A stretch of DNA of 64,000 nucleotides from Phenylobacterium kunshanense (GTDB lineage: Bacteria > Pseudomonadota > Alphaproteobacteria > Caulobacterales > Caulobacteraceae). The stretch is taken from the NCBI RefSeq assembly GCF_003254525.1, contig NZ_QFYS01000006.1:62001-126000 (forward strand), read 5' to 3'. Position 1 is the stretch's first letter. Each line of letters starts with the position of its first letter. Positions 8,122 to 19,426 of this stretch are shown piece by piece. A model generated the notes under the pieces. The model was not told the origin of the DNA, did not search any database, and worked only from the letters and a program-made list of their open reading frames with translations. A program made the position numbers and the translations under genes.

Positions 8122-8796
8122 ATGGACGTCTGCGAAGCGATCCGGTCGCGGTTCACCTGTCGCGCGTTCCGGCCGACGCCCGTGCCGCAGGCGACGGTGG
8201 CGGCGATCCTGGAGCTGGCCGGGCGGGCGCCTTCGGGCGGCAATCTGCAGCCCTGGCGCGTGTGGGCGCTGGCCGGCGACGATCTGGAGGCGCTGAAGGC
8301 CAAGGTGCGCGCCCAGACCGCGGCGGGCCAGCTCTTCGAAGGCGAGGTCGAGTACGCCATCTATCCGGAACCGCTGAAGGAGCCCTACGCCGGCCGGCGG
8401 TTCCGCAATGGCGAGGCCTGGTATGGGGCCCTGGGCATCGCTCGGGACGACATGGCCGCGCGCATCCGCCAGGTGTCGGCCAATTTCGAACTCTACGGCG
8501 CGCCTGTGGGCCTGTTCCTCGCCGTCGACCGCAGGATGGGACCGCCGCAATGGGCGGACCTGGGCCTCTTCCTCCAGACCCTGATGCTGGCGGCCAAGGG
8601 CCACGACCTCGATACGGCGCCGCTGGAGGCCTGGTCGCTGTGGCCGCGGACGGTGCGCGAGCACCTGGGGATGCCGGACGAGCTGATGCTGTTCTGCGCG
8701 GTGGCGCTGGGCGAGGCGGATCGCGAGGCGCGGGCCAACGGCTTCCGCGCCGAGCGCGAGCCGCTGGAGGCGTTCGCGACGTTTCGGGGGTTCTGA
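8122..8796 (+). CDS. Nitroreductase family FMN-dependent oxidoreductase
   Basis: A 224-residue nitroreductase-fold protein, normally an FMN-binding homodimer using NAD(P)H to reduce nitroaromatics, quinones or similar acceptors. The N-terminal FMN-binding signature is clear: SRFTCRAF near residue 9 and RAPSGGNLQPW near residue 35. The C-terminal part carries the family GL-x-LQTLMLAAKGH-like helix. A good ribosome-binding site (GGGGGGAG) precedes the ATG. It is divergent from the helicase with an FNR/FixK-like box in the shared promoter. Physiological substrate unknown. Confidence 0.92.
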   Translation: MDVCEAIRSRFTCRAFRPTPVPQATVAAILELAGRAPSGGNLQPWRVWALAGDDLEALKAKVRAQTAAGQLFEGEVEYAIYPEPLKEPYAGRRFRNGEAWYGALGIARDDMAARIRQVSANFELYGAPVGLFLAVDRRMGPPQWADLGLFLQTLMLAAKGHDLDTAPLEAWSLWPRTVREHLGMPDELMLFCAVALGEADREARANGFRAEREPLEAFATFRGF

Positions 8797-8803
8797 GCCG
8801 ATC

Positions 8804-9031
8804 CTAGCTCAGATCGGGGCGCCGGCCATGCGCCACCCGCCACCGGCGGGACCTGAGCTTCGGCGCGATCATCCACGCGACCGGGACCGAAACCGCAAAC
8901 GTGGCGGCGATCATCCAGGGCGTGGCCCATTGCGCCGTCCCCGTCGTCAGGACCAGCAGCATGCCGAGACCGAACGCGACGGCCTGGACCATCGGATAGA
9001 TCAGCACGGCGATCGCAAGGTTCGTGCGCAT
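8804..9031 (-). CDS. Small two-helix membrane protein, unknown
   Basis: A 75-residue protein with two predicted membrane helices (about 5-28 and 37-55, GLGMLLVLTTG and MIAATFAVSVPVAWMI) and a basic C-terminal tail rich in Arg. The start at 9031 follows a strong GAGGAG ribosome-binding site at the right distance, better supported than upstream in-frame starts. It faces the nitroreductase tail to tail. No family recognised. Confidence 0.65.
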   Translation of the reverse strand: MRTNLAIAVLIYPMVQAVAFGLGMLLVLTTGTAQWATPWMIAATFAVSVPVAWMIAPKLRSRRWRVAHGRRPDLS

Positions 9032-9215
9032 GGGAAGGTCTCCTCGGAAGGCCTGACGAACGCCCGGCCGACTTCGGCGGTTCCGGAAGCGGCGCCGGGA
9101 GGCCACTTGCCCGCCAGCGGCGCCTTGCATCCCCTCACGTCCGCCGGGCTTATCGTCGCCCGAGCCGGCGGACCGGCCCGAGATTCGGGCGGCGCCGGAC
9201 TGGAAGGGAGCACCC

Positions 9216-9590
9216 ATGTTTTCGCACGTGATGATCGGCTGCAACGACCTGGACAAGGCCAAGGCGTTCTACGACCCCCTGCTGGCCACGCTGGGCGTCG
9301 GGCCGTCGATGGTGGACGGGCACCGCATGTTCTACATGACCCAGGGCGGCGTCTTCGCCGTTTCCAAGCCGATCGACGGCAAGCCGGCGACCTCGGCCAA
9401 CGGCGGCACCATCGGCTTTGCGTGCGCCTCGCCCGAGCAGGTGGAAGCCTGGCATGCGGCCGGTGTCGCCAACGGTGGAACCACGTGCGAAGACCCGCCG
9501 GGCGTGCGTGAAGGCGGCATGGGCAAGCTCTACCTCGCCTACCTGCGCGATCCCGACGGCAACAAGCTCTGCGCCCTGCATCGCATGTAG
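9216..9590 (+). CDS. VOC/glyoxalase-fold protein
   Basis: A 124-residue vicinal-oxygen-chelate fold protein: FSHVMIGCNDLDKAKAFYD at the N-terminus is the typical first beta-alpha-beta unit, and it ends with the family YLRDPDGNKLCAL motif. Candidate metal ligands are His4 and the C-terminal acidic residues. Members range from glyoxalases to dioxygenases and resistance proteins, and the sequence does not single out a substrate. It is preceded by a GGGAG ribosome-binding site and followed by a strong stem-loop. Confidence 0.88.
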   Translation: MFSHVMIGCNDLDKAKAFYDPLLATLGVGPSMVDGHRMFYMTQGGVFAVSKPIDGKPATSANGGTIGFACASPEQVEAWHAAGVANGGTTCEDPPGVREGGMGKLYLAYLRDPDGNKLCALHRM

Positions 9591-9597
9591 ATCAGGC

Positions 9598-9633
9598 GGC
9601 GCGCGGACGGCGGGCATCGCCCGTCCGCGCGCC
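9598..9633. terminator. Bidirectional stem-loop between convergent genes
   Basis: A perfect 13-bp stem (9598-9610 with 9621-9633) and a 10-base loop lie between the convergent VOC and PEP-CTERM genes. There is no strong T run on either side, so it may be a weak intrinsic terminator or an mRNA 3'-end stabiliser. Confidence 0.55.
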
Positions 9634-9666
9634 ATCTCCCCGGCGAACGGACGGGCGAGCGCGGAA

Positions 9667-10452
9667 TCAGACCGTCGCCGGTCCGGTTCCCACGAAGGTG
9701 CGCCGACGGCGAAGCGCCGTGCCGGCGAAACCGAAGCCCCCGATCAACAGCGTCCAGGTCGCCGGCTCGGGCACGCCCGTGACGACGGGCGCTGCGGGCG
9801 TGTCGTAGACGAGGTTGTCGTAGCTGAGGCCGCCGGGATCGCGGGTGAACACCGACACGCCGGCGATATCCTTCACCCCGCCCTCGCGCGAGAAGGCCAC
9901 GAAGGAGCTGGTCACATTGACCGTCACCCGCTGGATCAGGCCGCCCGAGCTGTTGAAGAAGTCGAGCGTGGTGAGCTTGCTCGTGTCGTGGCCGAAGAGC
10001 TGCTGCATCCCGAAGTACGAGACCCCGCCCGAGAACAGCACGGCGAAGGACCCCTCGCCGTAGCCGTTGGGATCGGCGCAGGTGTAGTCGCCGCAAGGCA
10101 GCAGGTTCTTGGTGCTGTCGGTCCCGATCGCGAGGTTCCTGCCGGCGGCGCCGGGCGCGAGCGTGAGCGGCCCCGCGGGAGTTCCCGACAGGACGTCGAG
10201 CGGCGCACCGGTGACGTTGTCGGTGACGAACGACAGGGTCTGCCCCTCGAAACGCTCGGCGAAGGTGGCGCCGCCCGAGGAAAGGATCCCGTTGTAGGTG
10301 GTCCCCGGGAAGTTGGTCCCGGCCACGTCCTCGAAGTCGATCACGTGCCGGCCGACCGTCGAATAGCCGGCGATGTTGATGGCGGCGGCCTGGGCCACGC
10401 CGGAAAGACCAAGCGTCAGGGCGACGCTGGCCGCGAACATCTTGAATTTCAT
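9667..10452 (-). CDS. PEPxxWA-CTERM sorting-domain surface protein
   Basis: A 261-residue exported protein: signal peptide at 1-22 (LTLGLSGVAQA), a beta-rich body with one CGDYTC cysteine pair, and a C-terminal sorting signal of the PEPxxWA type (VPEPATWTLL), a hydrophobic helix and an Arg cluster (LRRRR). Such signals are processed by an exosortase-type membrane protease, which must be encoded elsewhere. The body also has the GLSYDNLVYD segment often seen just before this signal. A second protein of this class lies at 47990-48697. Ligand or structural role unknown. Confidence 0.88.
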   Translation of the reverse strand: MKFKMFAASVALTLGLSGVAQAAAINIAGYSTVGRHVIDFEDVAGTNFPGTTYNGILSSGGATFAERFEGQTLSFVTDNVTGAPLDVLSGTPAGPLTLAPGAAGRNLAIGTDSTKNLLPCGDYTCADPNGYGEGSFAVLFSGGVSYFGMQQLFGHDTSKLTTLDFFNSSGGLIQRVTVNVTSSFVAFSREGGVKDIAGVSVFTRDPGGLSYDNLVYDTPAAPVVTGVPEPATWTLLIGGFGFAGTALRRRRTFVGTGPATV

Positions 10453-10637
10453 AATTTATCCCCGCGATGCACAATGCCGGACCAGGCGCCTCAGCCCTGG
10501 CTGGCGAGCGCATACTGGAATCCCTCGCGCCTGTTCACGCCCCCCGGATGGGGGCCTCGGCGATGGACCGGAAGGGCTCTTTCCTTCCCCGCACGTCACG
10601 GTGGTATCAGCCCACCCGGCTGAGAGGGAGAAGGCGC

Positions 10638-11069
10638 ATGCGCGGCGAGAAGGTCTACGAATACACGGTGCAGATCACGGGCGTCACGGACTTCGGCGTG
10701 ACCGCCGAGGCGATTCTCTCGGGCCAGACGCCGGTTCCGCCCCAGGGCGCGCGGTTCGACTTCACCTTCGATGGACAGGCGCAGGGCAAGATCGCCGGCC
10801 GCATCCACGGGATCGACTACTTCCGGATGCGGGCCGACGGGCGGGCGGAGCTGGACATCCGCGGCGTGATCGAGACCGGCGACGGCCACCGGATCTCGCT
10901 CGTGGCGACGGGGATCACGACGCCCCGGGCGGACGGCGTCATGGACCTCGTGGAGACGGTCCAGCTCACCACCGCCTCGCCGGAATACGCCTGGGTCAAC
11001 ACCCGCCCCTTCTGGGCGATCGGGACCTCGTCAGGCGGCAGCATCCATATCGAGGTCTATCAGCAGTAG
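10638..11069 (+). CDS. DUF3237 family protein
   Basis: A 143-residue protein matching the DUF3237 pattern: a first beta-barrel strand set, then RADGRAELDIRGVIET in the middle and YAWVNTRPFWAIG near the end, closing in a VY motif. The biochemical role of the family is not established. The ATG at 10638 follows a GAGAGGGAGAAGG ribosome-binding site; a longer in-frame start at 10467 would add unrelated sequence. Convergent with the thioesterase, one base apart. Confidence 0.78.
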   Translation: MRGEKVYEYTVQITGVTDFGVTAEAILSGQTPVPPQGARFDFTFDGQAQGKIAGRIHGIDYFRMRADGRAELDIRGVIETGDGHRISLVATGITTPRADGVMDLVETVQLTTASPEYAWVNTRPFWAIGTSSGGSIHIEVYQQ

Positions 11070-11070
11070 G

Positions 11071-11490
11071 CTACCCGAGGGCCTTGCGGGCGCTGGCCTC
11101 GACGGCCGCGGTGGGGATGAGACGGATGGTCGAGCTGGCCTTGGCGAGGACGTTACCTTCCAGATCCAGCAGGCGGCCTTCGGCGAAGCAGGTGGCCTTG
11201 CCGCGGCGTTCGATCCAGCCCTCGGCCACGACGCGGCCGGGCCGCGCGGGCGCGAAGTAGCTGACCTTCAGCTCCAGCGACATCGGCGTCATTTCCGGCG
11301 CCAGCGACATGGAGGCGTGGGCCATGGCCGCGTCGATCCAGCCGCAGACGAAACCGCCCTGGGCGACGCCGCCCGAGTGGCACATGTGCTGGCCGACCTC
11401 GTACTCGATGCTGGCGCGGCCGCCCTCCATGGCGATCACGCGGACCTGGCCCAGGGTCTGCGGCAGGCTGGGGGCGATGGCGTCGGTCAT
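11071..11490 (-). CDS. PaaI/YbgC-type hotdog-fold thioesterase
   Basis: A 139-residue hotdog-fold acyl-CoA thioesterase-like protein. The family signature HSGGVAQGGFVCGWIDAAM (near residues 38-56) includes the central helix and the small-residue stretch before the catalytic acid position, and SLELKVSYFAPARPG follows. It likely hydrolyses an acyl- or aryl-CoA; substrate unknown. The ATG at 11490 has an AGGAG ribosome-binding site. It is divergent from a 54-residue helical protein. Confidence 0.87.
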   Translation of the reverse strand: MTDAIAPSLPQTLGQVRVIAMEGGRASIEYEVGQHMCHSGGVAQGGFVCGWIDAAMAHASMSLAPEMTPMSLELKVSYFAPARPGRVVAEGWIERRGKATCFAEGRLLDLEGNVLAKASSTIRLIPTAAVEASARKALG

Positions 11491-11609
11491 GCGGATCTCC
11501 TCTGCCGTTCCCGAATAGACGAGATCGCGGCGGAAAGAACAGACGCCGTCGCGGAACGCGCGCCGGACCTTGGCCGTTGAGCCGCCTATCCGAAGCGGAG
11601 GAACGACCC

Positions 11610-11774
11610 ATGGATGACCGCGCCCGCGACTTCGTGCTGCGCGCACTGGCGGCGAGCGAGATCGCCGAGAGCTGTCACGAGCCGGCGATACGGGCCTCGT
11701 TCCTGGCGCTGGCCGAGCACTGGCTGGCGTTGGCTGGGGCGGTCGAGAGCCAGGCGCTGCCCGCCGCGGCCTGA
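11610..11774 (+). CDS. Small helical protein, unknown
   Basis: A 54-residue, Ala/Leu-rich, predicted all-helical protein (DFVLRALAASEIAES, SFLALAEHWLALA). The ATG at 11610 sits 8 bases after a GGAGG ribosome-binding site, supporting real translation. The pattern of a short helix-turn-helix bundle with SFLALAEHWLALA resembles small conserved proteins common in Alphaproteobacteria, but I cannot name a family. It ends 2 bases from the convergent carbonic anhydrase stop. Confidence 0.6.
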   Translation: MDDRARDFVLRALAASEIAESCHEPAIRASFLALAEHWLALAGAVESQALPAAA

Positions 11775-11776
11775 GG

Positions 11777-12601
11777 TCAGGCCTGCTGCGTCCGGGTGGG
11801 CGTGACGCGACCGTCGTCGAGGTCGTAGCGCGCCGCCACGATCTTCAGCGAGCCGGCCAGCACGCATGTGCGGAGCGGGCGCGACCCGGCGAAGATCTCT
11901 CCGGCCGCGTGGGCGGCGTTGAGGGAGACCGCGGCGTCCACCGCGTCGACAGTGCCCGCAGGGACCGCCCGGACCGCGGGCGCGATCAGGCTGGCCAGCG
12001 CGCCGATGCGGGTCTCCTTGTCGGCCGGGTCGCCGCGGCCAGCCAGGGCGTCGGCCGTGGCCTTCACCGCACCACACCGCTCGTGGCCCAGGGCCATGAT
12101 CAGGGTCGAACCCAGATGGATGACCGAATATTCGATAGAGGCCAGGATCGCGTCGTCGACGACGTTGCCGGCCACGCGGACGACGAACAGGTCACCGAGG
12201 CCCTGGTCGAAGATCACCTCGGGCGCCACGCGGCTGTCGGCGCAGGCGAGGATGGTGGCGAAGGGGCGCTGGCCGGAGGCCACCTCGATGCGGCGCGGCG
12301 CGTCGGCGTGCGGGTGGGCGGCGAAGCCTTCCACATAGCGGGCGTTGCCGCTCATCAGGCGCGCGAGCGCTTCCTCGGGCGGCACGGACGGTGGCCCGGC
12401 GTGAGCCGCCGCCGCATGGGGATCAGCCGCCGGAGCCGCGTGCGCGGCGGCCTTCGGTTTCGCCTTGGGCTTGGGCTTCGCCTTGTGGACCGGCGCAGGC
12501 TCGGGACCGCCCTCCGCCCAGGCGATGGCAGGCGCGGCCACGAGGCCGACGCCCAGGCCCGCCACAAGGCGGCGGCGCGAAAGCAGAAGACGGGCAGTCA
12601 T
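11777..12601 (-). CDS. Tat-exported beta-class carbonic anhydrase
   Basis: A 274-residue beta carbonic anhydrase (CO2 + H2O to bicarbonate). Zinc ligands are Cys120, His173 and Cys176, with the Asp122-Arg124 dyad in CADSR and GHERCG. The N-terminus SRRRLVAGLGVGLVAAP is a twin-arginine signal, so the enzyme should be folded before export to the periplasm. A 45-residue low-complexity linker rich in Lys/Pro then Ala/His (35-72) separates signal and enzyme. The start at 12601 is the only one that includes the RR motif. A GATTC (GANTC) site lies 56 bases upstream. Confidence 0.92.
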   Translation of the reverse strand: MTARLLLSRRRLVAGLGVGLVAAPAIAWAEGGPEPAPVHKAKPKPKAKPKAAAHAAPAADPHAAAAHAGPPSVPPEEALARLMSGNARYVEGFAAHPHADAPRRIEVASGQRPFATILACADSRVAPEVIFDQGLGDLFVVRVAGNVVDDAILASIEYSVIHLGSTLIMALGHERCGAVKATADALAGRGDPADKETRIGALASLIAPAVRAVPAGTVDAVDAAVSLNAAHAAGEIFAGSRPLRTCVLAGSLKIVAARYDLDDGRVTPTRTQQA

Positions 12602-12674
12602 GTGAAGGCATCCCGGGCCGATGTAAGTCGGCGGGAAGAAACCACGGATATTCTAAGATTCAGTTTGCCGGGGT

Positions 12675-16078
<3,404 letters not shown>

Positions 16079-16185
16079 GAGGCTCCTTGGGGACGCCTCG
16101 CAAAAGAGCCGGAAGTCCTTCGGTTCAGGTTACCGATCACCACGTTGCGGCGAGTGGCCGCACCACGCACCCCCGGGTAGTGGCG

Positions 16186-16851
16186 TCAGCCGTCGAACGG
16201 CAGCTCGTCCTGAAGGCCGCCTTCCACGCGCGGATCGACGCCGGCGAGGACAAGCTTGACCGGCCGCCACGCCCGCCGGTGGATCTCGCACGGGCCCAGG
16301 GCGACCAGGGCCTCCAGATGGCTGGGGGCGTTGTAGCCCTTGTGGCTGGCGAACCCGTAGCCGGGGTAGAGCGCATCCATCTCCATCATCAGTCGGTCGC
16401 GCGCGACCTTGGCGAGGATGGACGCCGCGGCGATGGATTTCGACTTCGCGTCCCCCCCGACGACCGTCTTCACCTCGCAGGGGAGCTGGAAGCGGTAGTT
16501 GCCGTCCACCAGCGCATAGGCCGGCTGGACGCTGAGCGCCTCGATGGCGCGGCGCATGGCGAGGCCCGTCGCGTGCAGGATGTTGAGCTCGTGGATCTCC
16601 TCGACGCTCGCGAAGCCCACGCCCCAGGCCACCGCCTTTTCCTTGATCTCGATCTCAAGGCCCTCGCGCGCCTTGGCGGTTAGCTTCTTGGAGTCGTCCA
16701 GGCCCTTGGGGACCCTGCGCGGATTGTCCGGAAGGATCACTGCCGCGGCGCTGACCGGCCCCGCCCAGGGCCCGCGGCCCGCCTCGTCCACGCCGCAGAC
16801 GGGCCCGCCGACGAAGGCGCGTTCGAGGAGAAGCGTCGGGCCCTTGGCCAT
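16186..16851 (-). CDS. rnhB: Ribonuclease HII
   Basis: A 221-residue type 2 RNase H that nicks DNA at embedded ribonucleotides and degrades RNA-DNA hybrids. The diagnostic [15 protein letters not shown] motif gives catalytic Asp22 and Glu23, with further acids in VDGNY and the C-terminal half. The ATG overlaps the stop codon of tag by one base (TAATG), indicating translational coupling of two DNA-maintenance genes. Confidence 0.96.
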   Translation of the reverse strand: MAKGPTLLLERAFVGGPVCGVDEAGRGPWAGPVSAAAVILPDNPRRVPKGLDDSKKLTAKAREGLEIEIKEKAVAWGVGFASVEEIHELNILHATGLAMRRAIEALSVQPAYALVDGNYRFQLPCEVKTVVGGDAKSKSIAAASILAKVARDRLMMEMDALYPGYGFASHKGYNAPSHLEALVALGPCEIHRRAWRPVKLVLAGVDPRVEGGLQDELPFDG

Positions 16852-17441
16852 TAGCGCGCCAGCTTCTTCACCGCCTCGTGGCGGTGGCAGCAGGTGAAGT
16901 GGTCATTGACCATGCCGACCGCCTGCATCCAGGCATAGACGATCACCGGGCCGACGAACTTGAACCCGCGGGCCTTAAGCGCCTTGGAAACCTCGACGGC
17001 GAGCGGCGTCTGGGCGGGGACCTCGCCAAAGGCGTTCCAGCGGTTCTGTATCGGCCTGCCGCCGACGAAGCCCCAGCAGAACTCGGAGAAGTCCTCGCCG
17101 CGCGCCTGCATCTGCAGATAGATCTTCGCGCCCTCGATGGCGGCGTCGATCTTGGCGTTGGAGCGGACGATGCCGGCGTCGGCCATCAGCCGGGCGCGAT
17201 CGGCCTCGCCATAGCGGGCGACCTTCTCCGGATCGAAGTTGTCGAAGGCGGCCCGGAAGGCGTCGCGCTTGCGAAGGATGGTGATCCAGGCGAGCCCGGC
17301 CTGGAACCCGTCCAGCACCAGCTTCTCCCACAGCGCGCGGGAGTCATACTCCGGCACGCCCCACTCGGTGTCGTGGTAGGCCTCGTACAGCGGATCGCCG
17401 GCCATGCCGCGCCACTCGCACCGGATCAGGGGCTCGCTCAT
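16851..17441 (-). CDS. tag: DNA-3-methyladenine glycosylase I
   Basis: A 196-residue Tag-family base-excision enzyme removing 3-methyladenine. Zinc-snap residues fit Cys8, His23, His181 and Cys185 (compare Cys4, His17, His175, Cys179 in the Escherichia coli enzyme), and the segments [18 protein letters not shown] and [10 protein letters not shown] are characteristic. The second Met (17441) gives the family start [10 protein letters not shown]. Translationally coupled to rnhB. Confidence 0.96.
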   Translation of the reverse strand: MSEPLIRCEWRGMAGDPLYEAYHDTEWGVPEYDSRALWEKLVLDGFQAGLAWITILRKRDAFRAAFDNFDPEKVARYGEADRARLMADAGIVRSNAKIDAAIEGAKIYLQMQARGEDFSEFCWGFVGGRPIQNRWNAFGEVPAQTPLAVEVSKALKARGFKFVGPVIVYAWMQAVGMVNDHFTCCHRHEAVKKLAR

Positions 17442-17544
17442 CGGCCGCACTCTCAGCGCAGGCTGGGAGTCGAGACAAGGGGCGATGGTGCGGCGACGGC
17501 CGAAGGCTTCCAGATGTCGCGGATGACGGGTCCGCTTTCCGCCT

Positions 17545-18387
17545 TCAGGCGGCGGCCGGCGCTACCGCCTCCGCCATCCAGGCGGGGACCTCGGCCCTCG
17601 CCGGGCGGCCGTCGACGATGAGATCCACGCCCAGCGCGCGATCCAGCCTCAGCAGGGCCATGGCGCGGCCGTCGCCCCCGGAGAGCACCTCGCCCGCCCG
17701 GAGGTCCCCGACCAGGATCTCGGTTCCGAAGGCCGGCGCGGGCCCCTCGAACACGATCGGCAGCATCCGGTTCTTGATCGTCCCGCGGCGCTTCATGCGC
17801 GAGGTGGTCTCCTGGCCGACGAAGCAGCCCTTCTTGAAGTCGATGCCATTCAGCAGGTCGAAGTTCGCCTCGATGGGATAGGTCTTGTCCGAGCCCCAGT
17901 CGGCCGGGCCGGGCACGCCCAGGCGCAGCTTCTGCGCCTCGCGCGTGGCCTCGGCGACGGTCTCCGCACCGGGCGGCGGCTCCACGCCATAGCCGCGGAA
18001 GCCGAGTTCCGACAGGCGCGGGTCGGCGACCCAGACGCCTGCGGGCCGCGTCGGAACGCCTGAATCCGCGAACAGGATCGACACCGGCGCCTCGTCGAGC
18101 GCCAGCTCCACCTTCGCCCGCAGGCGGTACATGGTCAGGCGCTGGAGGATCGCCTCGCGATGGACGGCCTCGACGTCCAGCCAGCCGCCTTCGTCGCGCC
18201 CCACGATGAAGAGGTCATAGAGGAGCCGACCTTGCGGCGTGAGGAGGGCCCCGAACCTGGCCTCGCCAGACTCCAGGGTTTCGACGTCCTGCGTGATGAG
18301 CCCCTGCAGGAAGCTCCGCCAGTCCGGTCCGCCGACCGCGATCAGGGCCCGGCTCGGCAATTGCGCGAAGGCGACAGTCTGCGACAT
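17545..18387 (-). CDS. ygfZ: YgfZ/GcvT-domain folate-binding iron-sulfur protein
   Basis: A 280-residue GcvT-fold protein required with tetrahydrofolate for maintenance of some iron-sulfur enzymes (IbaG/IBA57 group). The diagnostic KGCFVGQE is at 186-193 with its conserved Cys188, and the N-terminal FLQGLITQDV is the folate-binding domain start. The ATG at 18387 fits the family; longer in-frame starts run into the divergent glycosyltransferase. A 61-base divergent promoter separates the two. Confidence 0.95.
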   Translation of the reverse strand: MSQTVAFAQLPSRALIAVGGPDWRSFLQGLITQDVETLESGEARFGALLTPQGRLLYDLFIVGRDEGGWLDVEAVHREAILQRLTMYRLRAKVELALDEAPVSILFADSGVPTRPAGVWVADPRLSELGFRGYGVEPPPGAETVAEATREAQKLRLGVPGPADWGSDKTYPIEANFDLLNGIDFKKGCFVGQETTSRMKRRGTIKNRMLPIVFEGPAPAFGTEILVGDLRAGEVLSGGDGRAMALLRLDRALGVDLIVDGRPARAEVPAWMAEAVAPAAA

Positions 18388-18448
18388 GGGTGCAATTTGG
18401 GGCCGCCCGCTGTGGAGCGCCAGCCGTCCGTTCACTATAGAGACGCCG

Positions 18449-19426
18449 ATGTCCCCCACATCCGGCTTTCCGATCCTGTTCATCACCGCGACACGCATCG
18501 GCGACGCGGTGCTGTCGTCCGGACTGATCAAGCGGCTGGCGGACGAGATCCCGAACGCCCGGTTCACGATCGTCGCCGGACCCGTCGCCGCCCCGCTGTT
18601 CGCCCACGTCCCGGGGCTGGACCGCGTGATCGTGTTCGAGAAGTCGAAGACGGGCGGCCACTGGTTCGAGCTTTGGCAGAAGGTGCGCCATCGCCGGTGG
18701 GGCCTGGTCGTCGACCTGCGCGGTTCAGGCATCTCGCGCTTTCTCAAGACCAAGCGGCGGGCGATCCACCGCAAGAGCGCCGAGCCGGTCCACAAGGTGC
18801 TGGAGGCCGCGCGGATCCTGCGGATCGAGGACGATCCGGCGCCGCCGCACATCTTCACCAACGCCGACGTGGAGGCCTACGCCGACGAACTGACGGCCGG
18901 GAAGGGGCCGATCCTGGCCCTGGCGCCCGCCGCCAACTGGGTCGGCAAGACCTGGCCGGTCGAGCGGTTCAGCCAGGTGGCGATGAAGCTGCTGCGCGAC
19001 TACGGCCCCCTGACGGGCGGGCGGCTGATGGTGCTGGGCGGTCCCGGGGACGAGTCCCTGGCGCGCTCGTTGAAGGATGTCGCCGGCAAGGGTTTCATCG
19101 ACCTCGCGGGCAAGGCTGATCTCGTCGCCGCCTACGCCTGCCTGAAGCGCGCGCGGCTGTTCATCGGCAACGACAGCGGCGCCATGCACCTGGCGGCGGC
19201 GGCCGGCTGCCCGACGATCGGCCTGTTCGGCCCGTCGGACGAACGGCTCTACGCCCCCTGGGGAGAGCATGCGCGCGTGGTGCGCGGCCCGCGCAGCTAC
19301 GAGCAGATCCGCGCCGTTGACCCCGGCTTCCAGCAGGCGCTCTGTCACATGATGGACCTGCCGGTGGAGGCCGTCGTATCCGCCGCCCGCGACCTCCTGA
19401 AAGCCACGGAACCGAAAGATGCCTGA
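18449..19426 (+). CDS. GT9-family glycosyltransferase (heptosyltransferase-like)
   Basis: A 325-residue ADP-heptose:LPS heptosyltransferase-type GT9 enzyme. It begins with the family FITATRIGDAVLSSGL, has the linker LALAPAANWVGKTWP and the donor-binding GNDSGAMHLAAAAGCPTIGLFGPSD. It probably adds a heptose or related sugar to lipopolysaccharide core at the inner membrane face. The ATG at 18449 is the first that leaves the N-terminal motif intact. The last 8 bases overlap the next gene, although pathway links between the two are not obvious. Confidence 0.9.
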   Translation: MSPTSGFPILFITATRIGDAVLSSGLIKRLADEIPNARFTIVAGPVAAPLFAHVPGLDRVIVFEKSKTGGHWFELWQKVRHRRWGLVVDLRGSGISRFLKTKRRAIHRKSAEPVHKVLEAARILRIEDDPAPPHIFTNADVEAYADELTAGKGPILALAPAANWVGKTWPVERFSQVAMKLLRDYGPLTGGRLMVLGGPGDESLARSLKDVAGKGFIDLAGKADLVAAYACLKRARLFIGNDSGAMHLAAAAGCPTIGLFGPSDERLYAPWGEHARVVRGPRSYEQIRAVDPGFQQALCHMMDLPVEAVVSAARDLLKATEPKDA

